A stretch of DNA of 64,000 nucleotides from Roseateles saccharophilus (GTDB lineage Bacteria > Pseudomonadota > Gammaproteobacteria > Burkholderiales > Burkholderiaceae_C): positions 1 through 64,000 of the forward strand of contig NZ_SMBU01000011.1 of NCBI RefSeq assembly GCF_004342485.1. The letters are read 5' to 3'. Of the stretch, positions 46,559 through 55,577 are shown in pieces. Each line of letters begins with the position of its first letter. Positions within the stretch are counted from its first letter, which is position 1. The notes under the pieces were generated by a model. That model was not told where the DNA came from and made no database searches. It saw only the letters and a program-made list of their open reading frames with translations. Both the position numbers and the translations under genes were made by a program.

Positions 46559-47938
46559 ATGAGCGTCCAGCTGAAGAAAACCCTGCCGGCCAAGGCCGTC
46601 CCCATCACCGTCGTCGACCGCGCCGCCTTCCAGGCCCTGGCGACCAGCCTGCCCGAGGCGACCCGGCAGTGGCTGGCGACGGTCGGCTTCGTCGGCGCCG
46701 CCGACAGCCACGCGCTGCTGCCGGGCGTCGATGGCCAGCTGGCCGGCGTCTTCGCCGGCGTGGCCCATGCCGCCCACCCCTTCGCGCTGAGCCACCTGCC
46801 GCTGGCCCTGCCGGAAGGCGTCTACAAGCTCGACGCCGCCGGCCTGGCCCTGCAACCCGAGGCCGCCGCCCTGTCCTGGGAGCTGGGGGGCTACCGCTTC
46901 GACCTCTACAAGCCGGCCAGGCGCGCCCCGGCAACCCTGGTGCTCAAGCCCGGCGCCGACGCCGAGCGCGGCCTGGCCCTGGCCGCCGCCATGGCCGCGA
47001 CGCGCGACCTGGTCAACACGCCGGCCGAGCACATGGGCCCGGCCGAGCTGGCCGGCGCCGCCAAGGCCCTGGCCAAGCAGTACGACGCCAGCTTCAGGGA
47101 GATCGTCGGCGACGCGCTGCTGAAGCAGAACTTCCCCAGCATCCACGCGGTCGGCCGCGCGAGCACGCGCTCACCTCGCCTGATCGAGCTGAACTGGGGC
47201 AACCCCAAGCACCCGAAGCTGGCTCTGGTCGGCAAGGGCGTGTGCTTCGACAGCGGCGGCCTGAACATCAAGGGCGGCGAGGGCATGCGCCAGATGAAGA
47301 AGGACATGGGCGGCGCCGCCAATGCCCTCGGCCTGGCGACGCTGATCATGGCCTTCAAGCTGCCGGTGCGGCTGCAGTTGCTGATCCCGGCGGTGGAGAA
47401 CTCGATCGCGGGCAATGCCTACCGACCCGGCGACGTCATCAAGACGCGCAAGGGCCTGCACATCGAGATCGGCAACACCGACGCCGAGGGCCGCGTCGTA
47501 CTGAGCGATGCGCTGGCCTATGCAGCCGAAGGCAGGCCCGACCTCGTCATCGACCTGGCGACGCTGACCGGCGCGGCCCGCGTGGCCCTGGGCGCCCAGC
47601 TACCGGCGCTGTTCGCCAAGCACATGGACACGGCGCGCGACCTCGTCGACCTGGGCCTGAAGCTGGACGACCCGCTGTGGCATATGCCGCTGTGGGCGCC
47701 CTATCACGCCGGCATCGAGAGCTCGATCGGCGACATCGTCAACACGGGAAAAAGCGCGCTGGCGGGCGCCATCAATGCGGCGCTGTTCCTGGAGGACTTC
47801 CTGCCGCCCCAGCAGGACTGGCTGCATGTCGACCTGTTCGCCTGGAACGATGCAGCCCGCCCCGGCCGCCCGGTGGGCGGCGAGGCGCAGACGATCCGCA
47901 CGCTGCTCGCCTACCTGGAACAGCGCTACGCGGCCTGA
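46559..47938 (+). CDS. Leucyl aminopeptidase family protein (M17)
   Basis: 459 residues. The C-terminal M17 catalytic domain has GKGVCFDSGGLNIKGGEGMR (about 225-244; metal-binding Asp and Lys) and NTDAEGRVVLSDALAYA (about 306-322; the NTDAEGR hallmark), then DLATLTGAARVALG. The N-terminal part (1-170) is a non-catalytic alpha/beta domain. Such enzymes remove N-terminal residues in the cytoplasm with two zinc or manganese ions. The start at 46559 is set by the ATG in a short intergenic gap. The stop abuts the convergent ProQ gene. Confidence 0.95.
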   Translation: MSVQLKKTLPAKAVPITVVDRAAFQALATSLPEATRQWLATVGFVGAADSHALLPGVDGQLAGVFAGVAHAAHPFALSHLPLALPEGVYKLDAAGLALQPEAAALSWELGGYRFDLYKPARRAPATLVLKPGADAERGLALAAAMAATRDLVNTPAEHMGPAELAGAAKALAKQYDASFREIVGDALLKQNFPSIHAVGRASTRSPRLIELNWGNPKHPKLALVGKGVCFDSGGLNIKGGEGMRQMKKDMGGAANALGLATLIMAFKLPVRLQLLIPAVENSIAGNAYRPGDVIKTRKGLHIEIGNTDAEGRVVLSDALAYAAEGRPDLVIDLATLTGAARVALGAQLPALFAKHMDTARDLVDLGLKLDDPLWHMPLWAPYHAGIESSIGDIVNTGKSALAGAINAALFLEDFLPPQQDWLHVDLFAWNDAARPGRPVGGEAQTIRTLLAYLEQRYAA

Positions 47939-48817
47939 TTATTCGGGGGCCTGATCCTTGGCCGGCTGCTGATCGGCGGCCGGCTCGGCCTTGGCGCCCA
48001 GGGTGACGGCCTGCAGGGCCTGAGCCATCTGCGACGGGGCGGGCTGCTCGACCTGCTGAGGTGCAGGCTTGCGGCCCGGCTGCGGCGGGCGGCCGCCGGC
48101 CCCGCGCGCGGGGCGATCGCCGCGCGGCTGGTCGCGCCGGCCGTCCGGGCGCTGCTCGGGGCGGCGCGGGCCACGGCCTTCGGGCCGGCCACCACCGGGG
48201 CGGCGGTCATCCCGACGAGCCTCCCGCGGCGGCGCGGGCGGCGCCTCCGCGCGCTCCCGGCGCGCGATCTCCAGCAGACCGGGCAGTTCCTCGGGCTTCA
48301 GGCCCTTGAGCACGCAGAAGTTGGCCTCGGTCAGCGTCGTGCGCTCGAAATCCCACAGCAGCTGGCCGCGGTTGCGGCGCTGCTGCGCTTCGAGCTGGTG
48401 GCGTTCCTGCTCCAGCTGCTGGCGCTCCTGCTGCAGGCCCTTGCGGCGAGCCAGCTCTTCGCGGGCCGCGGCAAGATGCTCCTCGGTGATCTCGCCGGCC
48501 GGGTTGCCGTCGAGGTCGAAGCGCGTCTTGGCCTGGGTCAGCGCGATCAGATAGCCCGTGCTGCCGGTGTGGCGGCGCAGGAAGGCGCTGAGCTGGGCCT
48601 TCGTGAACTTGCCCGGCGCGCGCTCCTGGATGTCGGCCTGGATGCGCAGCTTGACGGGCTTGGGCCTGCCGCTGAAAAGGGCCGGGAAGAGCGCCTTCAG
48701 CTCGGCCGTCGCGTCACGCGCGGGCGCCTGGTTCTCGGCGGGGGCGGCAGGTGCCGCGGGCACGGGCGCAGGAGTGTCGTCGGCCGTAGCGGCGGTCTCG
48801 GGAAGATCGGAATTCAT
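47939..48817 (-). CDS. proQ: ProQ/FinO-family RNA-binding protein
   Basis: 292 residues. A disordered N-terminus rich in Ala and Pro is followed by the FinO fold (about 55-165) with FSGRPKPVKLRIQADIQERA, FTKAQLSAFLRRHTGSTGYL and FDLDGNPAGEITEEHLAAA, the RNA-duplex binding surface. A long Arg/Pro/Gly-rich tail follows (about 190-292), which usually adds RNA affinity and may be disordered. ProQ-like proteins stabilise small RNAs and mRNA 3' ends. The ATG at 48817 gives the domain without extra upstream residues. Confidence 0.93.
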   Translation of the reverse strand: MNSDLPETAATADDTPAPVPAAPAAPAENQAPARDATAELKALFPALFSGRPKPVKLRIQADIQERAPGKFTKAQLSAFLRRHTGSTGYLIALTQAKTRFDLDGNPAGEITEEHLAAAREELARRKGLQQERQQLEQERHQLEAQQRRNRGQLLWDFERTTLTEANFCVLKGLKPEELPGLLEIARRERAEAPPAPPREARRDDRRPGGGRPEGRGPRRPEQRPDGRRDQPRGDRPARGAGGRPPQPGRKPAPQQVEQPAPSQMAQALQAVTLGAKAEPAADQQPAKDQAPE

Positions 48818-48899
48818 GAACGGGGCCTGAAAGCAGGGTGCGGATTGTCGTTCACGCCACCCCGCCGCCCAACCCCGGGGTCGATACACCTGCCCGGAT

Positions 48900-49577
48900 T
48901 CAGCCGCCGAGATTGCCGAAGACCTTCTTCAGGATCGCGCTGCCGGTGCCAACCGGGTCCTGGCGGATCTTCTTCTCCTCCTCGCCGATGATGCGGTAGA
49001 GCCCGTCCAGCGCCCGCGCGGTGACGTATTGCTGGATGTTGGCGTCCTCGCCGCTGACGAGGCCGAAGCCCGATGCCTTGCTGGCCACGGCGTTGTACTT
49101 GTCGGCCAGCGCGACCCTCTGCGTCGCCTGCGTGACGATGGGCAGGAACTTGGCCGACAGCGGCTCGCGCGTCTTGCCGGCGAAGAACTGCGTGATCGAG
49201 TCGTCGCCGCCCTTCAGGATCTTCAGCCCGTCCTCGACGCTCATGTCCTTCACGGCCTTGACCAGCAGGGGCTTGGCGGCCGGCACGGCCGCCTCGGCGG
49301 CACGATTCATCGCGGTGACGAGCTCGTCCAGCTTGCCGCCCTGGCCGGTGGCGCGCAGCAGCCTGGCGGCGTCCTTCAGGTGGCCGGGCAGCTCGATCTT
49401 CACGAGCGGGTTGCCGAGGAAGCCGTCGGGCCGGCCCAGCAAGGCCACGGCCGAGTTCGCGCCACGCTCCAGCGCCGTGCGGATGCCGGCGTTGGCATCG
49501 CCCTCGGTCAGGCTCAGCGCCCAGGCGGGGCGCAGCAGCAGGGCGGGGGCACTGGCGAGGACGAGACGACGTTGCAT
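48900..49577 (-). CDS. DUF4197-domain exported protein
   Basis: 225 residues with a signal peptide (MQRRLVLASAPALLLRPAWA) that may be a Tat-type signal. The mature part is a four-helix DUF4197 domain; repeated motifs around GGDDSITQFFAGKTREPLSA and GLVSGEDANIQQYVTARALD fit. The function is unknown, although the family is widespread in Gram-negative bacteria and is periplasmic. It is followed by the diguanylate cyclase gene's 3' neighbour region with 60 bp between. Confidence 0.85.
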   Translation of the reverse strand: MQRRLVLASAPALLLRPAWALSLTEGDANAGIRTALERGANSAVALLGRPDGFLGNPLVKIELPGHLKDAARLLRATGQGGKLDELVTAMNRAAEAAVPAAKPLLVKAVKDMSVEDGLKILKGGDDSITQFFAGKTREPLSAKFLPIVTQATQRVALADKYNAVASKASGFGLVSGEDANIQQYVTARALDGLYRIIGEEEKKIRQDPVGTGSAILKKVFGNLGG

Positions 49578-49637
49578 GGCGGGCTCCTGGGGGGCGGAGC
49601 CGCCATCTTCCCACCGCTGGCGGCGCTCGCGCGGCGC

Positions 49638-50636
49638 TCAGGCGGCGGCGTGCTTCAGGCTGCGCTTTTGCCGGTACATGCGCTGGTCGGCGAGCTCGAT
49701 GAGGCCGGCCACGTCGGCGCCGTCCTCCGGGAAGCTGGCCGCGCCCATGCTGACGGACAAGGGCAGTTCGTGGCCGTTGAAATCGAAGCTGCCATCCAGC
49801 TCGTGGGCCAGGCGCTGCATCGTCGCCTGCAGGCCGCCATCGGCCGCCACCGGCCGCAGCAGCACGCCAAATTCGTCGCCGCCCAGGCGGGCCGGCGTGT
49901 CGGACTCGCGCACGCCGGCCGACAGGCGGCGCGCGAACTCCCGCAGCGCCGCATCGCCGGCGCGGTGCCCGTGCCTGTCGTTGATGGGCTTGAGCCCGTT
50001 CATGTCCAGCATCAGCACGGCCAGCGGCTGGTGGTCTCGTACGGCCTGGGCCAGCGAGGCATGCAGGCGGTCCAGGAAGAGGGCACGGTTGGGCAGGTCG
50101 GTCAGGCTGTCGTGCGTGGCCTTGTGGAAGAGCTCGCCGGGCGCATAGCGGGTCGCGAAATACATGGCCGCCGCGACGAGTTCGGAGACCAGGCCGAGCA
50201 GCGCCACATGCTTGTCGTCGAAATGGGCCGGGCGGCGCAACATCGCCTTCAGCACGCCCACCGTCACGCCATGGTGGCGCAGCGGCGCGACGACCATCGA
50301 CCGCAGCCCGAGGCGCTCGCAGGCGGCGTGGTCGGCGCGCGGGTCGGTCAGCGCGTCGTCGCAGCGCAGCGCCTGGCCCTGGGCGACGCACAGGCCCGAC
50401 AGGCTGGTGCCACGCTTGAGCCTCAATCCCAGGCTGCCCTCGGCCATACCGGCGGTCGCGCGGTAGACCATCTCGTCGCCCTCGGCCAGTTCGAGCGCGG
50501 CACCGTCGGCCTCCATCAGGCCCACGGTGCGCTTGGCGACCAGGTCGAGCAGGCGGCCCAGATCGAGATCGATGCCCAGGCCGGCCACCTCGGTCTGCAT
50601 CGCGATGACCTCAAGCAGTTTTTCCCTGCTCGGCAT
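49638..50636 (-). CDS. GAF-GGDEF diguanylate cyclase
   Basis: 332 residues. The N-terminal GAF domain (about 20-165) includes GTSLSGLCVAQGQALRCDD, and the GGDEF domain (170-330) has ATHDSLTDLPNRALFLDRLH and the intact active site RLGGDEFGVLL. It makes cyclic-di-GMP from GTP and is probably active. The GAF domain may bind small ligands or sense redox; no membrane helix is present, so the protein is cytosolic. It has no obvious operon partner and is separated from the deacetylase gene by 171 bp of divergent control region. Confidence 0.93.
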   Translation of the reverse strand: MPSREKLLEVIAMQTEVAGLGIDLDLGRLLDLVAKRTVGLMEADGAALELAEGDEMVYRATAGMAEGSLGLRLKRGTSLSGLCVAQGQALRCDDALTDPRADHAACERLGLRSMVVAPLRHHGVTVGVLKAMLRRPAHFDDKHVALLGLVSELVAAAMYFATRYAPGELFHKATHDSLTDLPNRALFLDRLHASLAQAVRDHQPLAVLMLDMNGLKPINDRHGHRAGDAALREFARRLSAGVRESDTPARLGGDEFGVLLRPVAADGGLQATMQRLAHELDGSFDFNGHELPLSVSMGAASFPEDGADVAGLIELADQRMYRQKRSLKHAAA

Positions 50637-50807
50637 CCGCGCCTCCTCGGTGCCGCTGACAAGCGGCGGAGCGCCCTTCGTTGCTGGAGCGCTGCGGCTG
50701 CCTCCCCGTGTATTCAGTATGTCGACGGGCCGCCCGCCCGATCTTGCGCTGTGTCAAGACCTCGCAAGCCGGGCTGCCTAGCATGGGCCGCAGGAGACGA
50801 GAAAACG

Positions 50808-51746
50808 ATGCTGCCCGCCTACATCAGCCATGCCGACTGCGCCCGCCACGAGATGGGCGACGGCCACCCGGAATGCCCGGCCCGCCTGGCCGCCATTGCC
50901 GATGCGCTGCTGGCGCGCGGCCTGCTCGACTACATGCTGCCTTATGACGCGCCGCTGGCCACCGAAGCCCAGCTGGAGCGGGCCCACACGGCCCTGCATG
51001 TGCGCCAGGTGCTCGAGGCCGCGCCCGCCGAGGGCTATGCCCAGGTGGACCCGGACACGCGCATGAACCGCCACACCGTGCCCGCCGCTCTGCGTGCCGC
51101 CGGCGCGGCCGTGCTGGCCACCGACCTGGTGCTGGGCGGCCAGGTGCCGGCCGCCTTCTGCGCGGTGCGCCCGCCCGGCCACCATGCCGAGCGCAACGCG
51201 GCCATGGGCTTCTGCTTCTTCAACAACGTGGCCGTGGGCATACGCCACGCGCTGGACGTGCACGGCCTCACGCGCGTCGCGCTGGTGGACTTCGACGTGC
51301 ACCACGGCAACGGCAGCGAGGACATCCTGGCCGGCGACGAGCGCGTGCTGATGTGCAGCATCTTCGAGACCGGCCTCTACCCCTTCAACGGCCCGGACGC
51401 CCGCTCGCTGAAGGACGCGCCGAATATGGTCAACGTGGGCCTGGCGCCGCGCAGCGGCAGCGAGGCCTTCCGCGCCGCTGTCACCGAGCACTGGCTGCCG
51501 GCGCTGGAGCGCTTCAAACCTGAGCTGATCTACATCAGCGCCGGCTTCGACGCCCACCGCGAGGACGACATGGCCAACCTGGGCCTGGTCGACGCCGACT
51601 ACGCATGGGTCACGCGCCAGCTGATGGATCTGGCCTGGCGCCATTGCCGCGGCCGCGTCATTTCCTGCCTGGAGGGCGGCTACATGCTCAACCCGCTGGC
51701 GCGCAGCGCCGCGGCCCATGTGAAGGTGCTGATCGGCGCCGACTGA
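50808..51746 (+). CDS. Histone-deacetylase-like amidohydrolase (acetylpolyamine/protein deacetylase)
   Basis: 312 residues, the class II HDAC-like size. The catalytic pair is in RPPGHHAERN (about 119-128) with the zinc Asp-His pair in VDFDVHHGNGSEDI and later Asp in GFDAHREDD, completing the Zn site. A loop PFNGPDARS near the middle is common. It removes acetyl groups from polyamines or lysine. It lies directly upstream of the Pat-type acetyltransferase gene, so the two may be a writer-eraser pair. The ATG at 50808 has AGGAGA upstream. Confidence 0.93.
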   Translation: MLPAYISHADCARHEMGDGHPECPARLAAIADALLARGLLDYMLPYDAPLATEAQLERAHTALHVRQVLEAAPAEGYAQVDPDTRMNRHTVPAALRAAGAAVLATDLVLGGQVPAAFCAVRPPGHHAERNAAMGFCFFNNVAVGIRHALDVHGLTRVALVDFDVHHGNGSEDILAGDERVLMCSIFETGLYPFNGPDARSLKDAPNMVNVGLAPRSGSEAFRAAVTEHWLPALERFKPELIYISAGFDAHREDDMANLGLVDADYAWVTRQLMDLAWRHCRGRVISCLEGGYMLNPLARSAAAHVKVLIGAD

Positions 51747-51784
51747 GGCCCCGCCCGTCACCGGCGGGCTCTAGAGTTCACCCC

Positions 51785-54484
51785 ATGGACACCCATTTCC
51801 TCGCGCCGCTGTTCACGCCCCGTTCCGTCGTCGTGTTCGCCGGCCCGCCCGACGAACCCGAACGCCAGACCCGCCAGGCCCGCGTGCTGCGCGCCGCGCT
51901 GCAGGCCGCGCCCGGCGCCAGCCCGCCTCAGTTCCTGCACGGCGAAACGACCGGCACGCTGGGCGAGCTGGCGCGCTCGCGGGCCGACCTGGCCGTCATC
52001 GCGCTGCCGGCCGACGAGATCGCTGCGGCGCTGGAGGTGGCCGGGCGCATCGCCTGCCGCTCGGCGCTGATCGTCAGCGACGGCATCGAGCCCGAGCAGG
52101 CCGCCCAGCTCAAGCGCATCGCCCGCCGCGAGGGCGTGCACCTGCTCGGCCCCAACTGCCTGGGCTTCCAGCGCCCGCACCTGAACCTGAACGCGAGCGC
52201 CGCCGGACCGCTGGCCGCCGAGGGCTCGCTGGCGCTGGTGTCGCAGTCGGGCGCGTTGACCTCGGCCATGCTGGACTGGGCGCAGCAGAACCACGTCGGC
52301 TTCAGCCAGGTCGTGTCCCTGGGCCCCAACGCGGCCGTGGACCTGGCCCAGGTGCTGGACTTCCTCGCCACCGACACGCGCACTCAGAGCATCGTCGTCT
52401 ACCTGGAGGGCATCTCCAGCGCGCGCCGCTTCATGAGCGCGCTGCGTTCGGCCGCGCATGCCAAGCCGGTCGTCGTGCTGAAGGCCGGGCGGCGCAGCGC
52501 CGGCAACGAGGCCGCCCTCACCCACAGCCGCGCCATCGTCGGCAGCGACGACGTCTTCGACGCCGCGCTGCGCCGCGCCGGCGCGGTGCGGGTGCGCAGC
52601 TTCGTCGAGCTGTTCTCGGCCGCCAAATGCCTGGCCGCGCGCTACCGCCCGGTGGGCAAGCGCCTGGCCATCGTCACCAACGGCGGCGGCCCCGGCGTGC
52701 TGGCGGCCGACTGGGTCAGCGAGATCGGCCTGCAGCTCGGCAAGCTCTCGCCCGACGTGGCCCGCGCGCTGCAGCCCCAGCTGCCCGGCCTGGCCTCGTT
52801 GACCGACCTGATCGACCTGTCCGCCGCGGCGACGCCCGAGCATTTCCGCATCGCCGTGGAGGCTGCCGCCCAGGACCCGGCCATCGACGGCCTGCTGGCC
52901 GTCTACGCGCCGCAGATCGGCTCCGACGCCACCGAGACGGCCCGCGCCGTCGCCGCCGCCAAGGCTGCCACGGCGAAGCCGCTGCTGGGCTGCTGGATGG
53001 GCGACGCCTCGGTGCTGGAGGCACGCCGCGTGCTCAACGAGGGGTCGATAGCCAACTTCCGCACGCCCGAGGCGGCGGTGGGCGCCTTCGGCAACATCGC
53101 CAGCTTCTACGCCAACCAGCAGCTGCTGCTGCAGACGCCGCCGCCGATGTCCAGCCTCGCCCAGCCCGACGTCGAGGCCGCGCGCCTGCTGATCGAGAGC
53201 GTGCTGGCCGAACGCCGCCGCGCGCTGACCGAGATGGAGAGCAAGGCCCTGCTCGCGGCCTTCCACATCCCGGTCACTCAGACCGTGCTCGCGCGCAGCG
53301 CCAACGAGGCCATGATGCTGGCCACCCAGCTCGGCTTCCCGGTCGCGCTGAAGATCGACTCGCCCGACATCGCGCACAAGAGCGACGTGCAGGGCGTGGC
53401 CCTGAACATCCAGAGCGGCGCCGCCGCCCGCGACACCTACAACGAGATGGTGGCCCGCGTGAAGCGTCTGCAGCCGCAGGCGCGCATCAACGGCGTGACG
53501 GTGCAGAAGATGGCGCGCGCACGCCGTGGCCACGAGGTCTGCGTGGGCCTGGTGACGGACGAGGCCTTCGGGCCGACCATCGTCTTCGGCGCCGGCGGCA
53601 CGATGATCGAGCTGATCGCCGACCGCGCGATGGAGCTGCCGCCGCTGAACCAGTTCCTCGCCCGCCGCCTGATCGAGCGCGCCCGCGTCGCCGAGACGCT
53701 GACCGAGGGCCGCGCCGGCGGCGCGCCGGCCGACCTGGAGGCGCTGGAGCGCGTGCTGCTGCGCGTCAGCGAGATGGTCTGCGAGTTCCCGCAGCTGCGC
53801 GAGATGGACATCAACCCGCTGATCGTCGACGAGCAGGGCGCCGTCGCCGTGGACGCGCGCGTCGTGCTGCAGCTGGGCCCCCAGGCCGGCAGCCCGCGCG
53901 CCTTCGACTACCCCCACCTGGCCATCCTGCCCTATCCGGCCCGCTTCGAGCAGGTCTGGCCGCTGGCCGGCGGCGGCGAGGTCACCGTGCGGCCGGTGCG
54001 CCCGGACGACGCGCAGATGCTGCAGGACATGGTGCGCCGCCTCAAGCCGGAGAGCCGCTACTTCCGCTTCGCCAGCGCGATCAAGGAACTTCCGCCCGGC
54101 CTGCTGGCGCGCCTGACGCTGATCGACTACGACCGCGAGATGGCCCTGGTGGCCGTCTGCTGCGAACGCACGGCGCGCGACGACGGCGGCTTCGACGAGT
54201 CGGAGCGCATCGTCGGCGTGTCGCGCATCATCACCAACCCCGACCAGACCAGCTGCGAGTTCAGCCTGCTGGTGGCCGACGACTTCGGCGGCAAGGGCCT
54301 GGGCTCGCGGCTGATGGAGGGCATCACCGACGCCGCGCGCGAGAAGGGCCTGCTCGACATCGAGGGCCTGGTGCTGAGCAACAACGCCGACATGCTGAAG
54401 CTGATGCGCGGCCTGGGCTTCACGGTCAAGCCGCATCCCGAGGAGCCGGACTTCAAGCTCGTGTCCCGCTCACTGCAAGGCTGA
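51785..54484 (+). CDS. Pat-type protein lysine acetyltransferase (ADP-forming acyl-CoA synthetase-like plus GNAT)
   Basis: 899 residues. A CoA-binding Rossmann domain (about 10-140), a succinyl-CoA ligase-like domain (150-470), an ATP-grasp segment (480-700: LTEMESKALLAAFHIPV; ALKIDSPDIAHKSDVQGVAL) and a C-terminal GNAT domain (about 735-895) with VADDFGGKGLGSRLM, the acetyl-CoA motif A. This matches bacterial Pat/PatZ enzymes, which acetylate and silence acyl-CoA synthetases. The neighbour deacetylase-like gene suggests reversible lysine acetylation. It ends just before a dispersed repeat. Confidence 0.93.
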   Translation: MDTHFLAPLFTPRSVVVFAGPPDEPERQTRQARVLRAALQAAPGASPPQFLHGETTGTLGELARSRADLAVIALPADEIAAALEVAGRIACRSALIVSDGIEPEQAAQLKRIARREGVHLLGPNCLGFQRPHLNLNASAAGPLAAEGSLALVSQSGALTSAMLDWAQQNHVGFSQVVSLGPNAAVDLAQVLDFLATDTRTQSIVVYLEGISSARRFMSALRSAAHAKPVVVLKAGRRSAGNEAALTHSRAIVGSDDVFDAALRRAGAVRVRSFVELFSAAKCLAARYRPVGKRLAIVTNGGGPGVLAADWVSEIGLQLGKLSPDVARALQPQLPGLASLTDLIDLSAAATPEHFRIAVEAAAQDPAIDGLLAVYAPQIGSDATETARAVAAAKAATAKPLLGCWMGDASVLEARRVLNEGSIANFRTPEAAVGAFGNIASFYANQQLLLQTPPPMSSLAQPDVEAARLLIESVLAERRRALTEMESKALLAAFHIPVTQTVLARSANEAMMLATQLGFPVALKIDSPDIAHKSDVQGVALNIQSGAAARDTYNEMVARVKRLQPQARINGVTVQKMARARRGHEVCVGLVTDEAFGPTIVFGAGGTMIELIADRAMELPPLNQFLARRLIERARVAETLTEGRAGGAPADLEALERVLLRVSEMVCEFPQLREMDINPLIVDEQGAVAVDARVVLQLGPQAGSPRAFDYPHLAILPYPARFEQVWPLAGGGEVTVRPVRPDDAQMLQDMVRRLKPESRYFRFASAIKELPPGLLARLTLIDYDREMALVAVCCERTARDDGGFDESERIVGVSRIITNPDQTSCEFSLLVADDFGGKGLGSRLMEGITDAAREKGLLDIEGLVLSNNADMLKLMRGLGFTVKPHPEEPDFKLVSRSLQG

Positions 54485-54493
54485 CACAGAGAG

Positions 54494-54632
54494 CCCCTCG
54501 CCCAGTCTCGCCTCGCTGAACGCGGGCGAGTCCAGTCGGTCCCCCGTGGGGACGGCGATGCTTGCGGCATTGAGCCGCAAGCACATCGCCGGAGCGGGCC
54601 GGCTTGGGAGCGGCCCGGCGCTCGGCCCACAA
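54494..54632 (+). repeat. 139-bp dispersed intergenic repeat, copy 2
   Basis: Same sequence family and orientation as 17675-17813, starting 10 bp after the Pat gene stop and ending 4 bp before the nucleoside hydrolase stop. Differences between the copies are scattered and several occur on both arms of the internal hairpin GATGCTTGCGGC / GCCGCAAGCACATC, so pairing is kept. That covariation suggests a structure is maintained. Confidence 0.8.
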
Positions 54633-54635
54633 AGC

Positions 54636-55577
54636 TCAGCCCAGCCGGGCAAGTCGCTCCGTCAGCAGCGCGAAGAAGCCGTCCGCGTCGGCATGGCGCA
54701 GCACCTGGGCGTTGGCGGGCAGCCCGGTCACGCCCCACCAGTCGATGACACTCATGCCGCGCGTCAGCTCGCTGTGCGTCTCGATGCGCACATTGCAGTC
54801 GCGGCTCATGAAGAGCTCGGGCTTGAGCAGGAAGGCGATCACGCAGGGGTCGTGCAGCGGGCCGCCGTCCTGGCCGTACTTCTCCTCGTCGTAGCGCTCG
54901 AAGAACTCCATCCAGGCCGCCACCACCGTACCGACGCGGTTGGGCAGCGCGCGGATGGCGGCGATGCGCGCGGCGGTTGTCAGCACTTCGTGCGTGACGT
55001 CCAGCGGCGCCATCGTGATCGGCACGCCGCTCGTGAAGACCTCGTGCGCGGCCTGCGGGTCGACATAGAAATTGAACTCGGCGGCCGGCGTGACGTTGCC
55101 GCCCTCGAAGAAGCCGCCGCCCATCAGCACGATGCGGCGGATGCGCGGCGCGATGTCGGGCGCGCGGCGCAGGGCCAGCGCAATATTGATCAGCGGCCCC
55201 AGCGGGCACAGCGTCACCGTGCCGGCCTCGCGCTCGCGCAAGGTCTGGACGATGAAGTCCACCGCATGGCGGCCGTCCACCGGCAGCATGGGCTCGGGCA
55301 GTTCGACGCCGTTCAGGCCGGTGTCGCCATGCACATGCTCGGCCGTGACCAGCGGCACGTCCAGCGGCCGGTCGGCGCCGGCGCAGACCGGCACGTCGCG
55401 CCGGCCGGCCAGCTCCAGCACCTTGCGTGCGTTCAGCGTCGTCAGCGCCAGCGGCACATTGCCGGCCACGGTGGTCACGCCGAGCAGTTCCAGTTCGGGG
55501 CTGGCAGCGGCCAGCAGCAGCGCGACGGCGTCGTCCTGGCCGGGGTCGGTGTCGATGATGATGGGCTGGCGATTCAT
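54636..55577 (-). CDS. Nucleoside hydrolase (IU-NH family)
   Basis: 313 residues. The calcium-binding N-terminus IIIDTDPGQDDAVALLLAA contains the DxDxGxDD motif, VTTVAGNVPLALTTLNARKV gives the substrate loop, and MGGGFFEGGNVTPAAEFNFY plus HDPCVIAFLL (catalytic His/Asp region) complete the site. It hydrolyses ribonucleosides or pyrimidine nucleosides to base and ribose in the cytoplasm. The gene overlaps the FAH-like gene by four bases (ATGA) at its start, so they share a transcript. The specific base is unknown. Confidence 0.93.
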   Translation of the reverse strand: MNRQPIIIDTDPGQDDAVALLLAAASPELELLGVTTVAGNVPLALTTLNARKVLELAGRRDVPVCAGADRPLDVPLVTAEHVHGDTGLNGVELPEPMLPVDGRHAVDFIVQTLREREAGTVTLCPLGPLINIALALRRAPDIAPRIRRIVLMGGGFFEGGNVTPAAEFNFYVDPQAAHEVFTSGVPITMAPLDVTHEVLTTAARIAAIRALPNRVGTVVAAWMEFFERYDEEKYGQDGGPLHDPCVIAFLLKPELFMSRDCNVRIETHSELTRGMSVIDWWGVTGLPANAQVLRHADADGFFALLTERLARLG

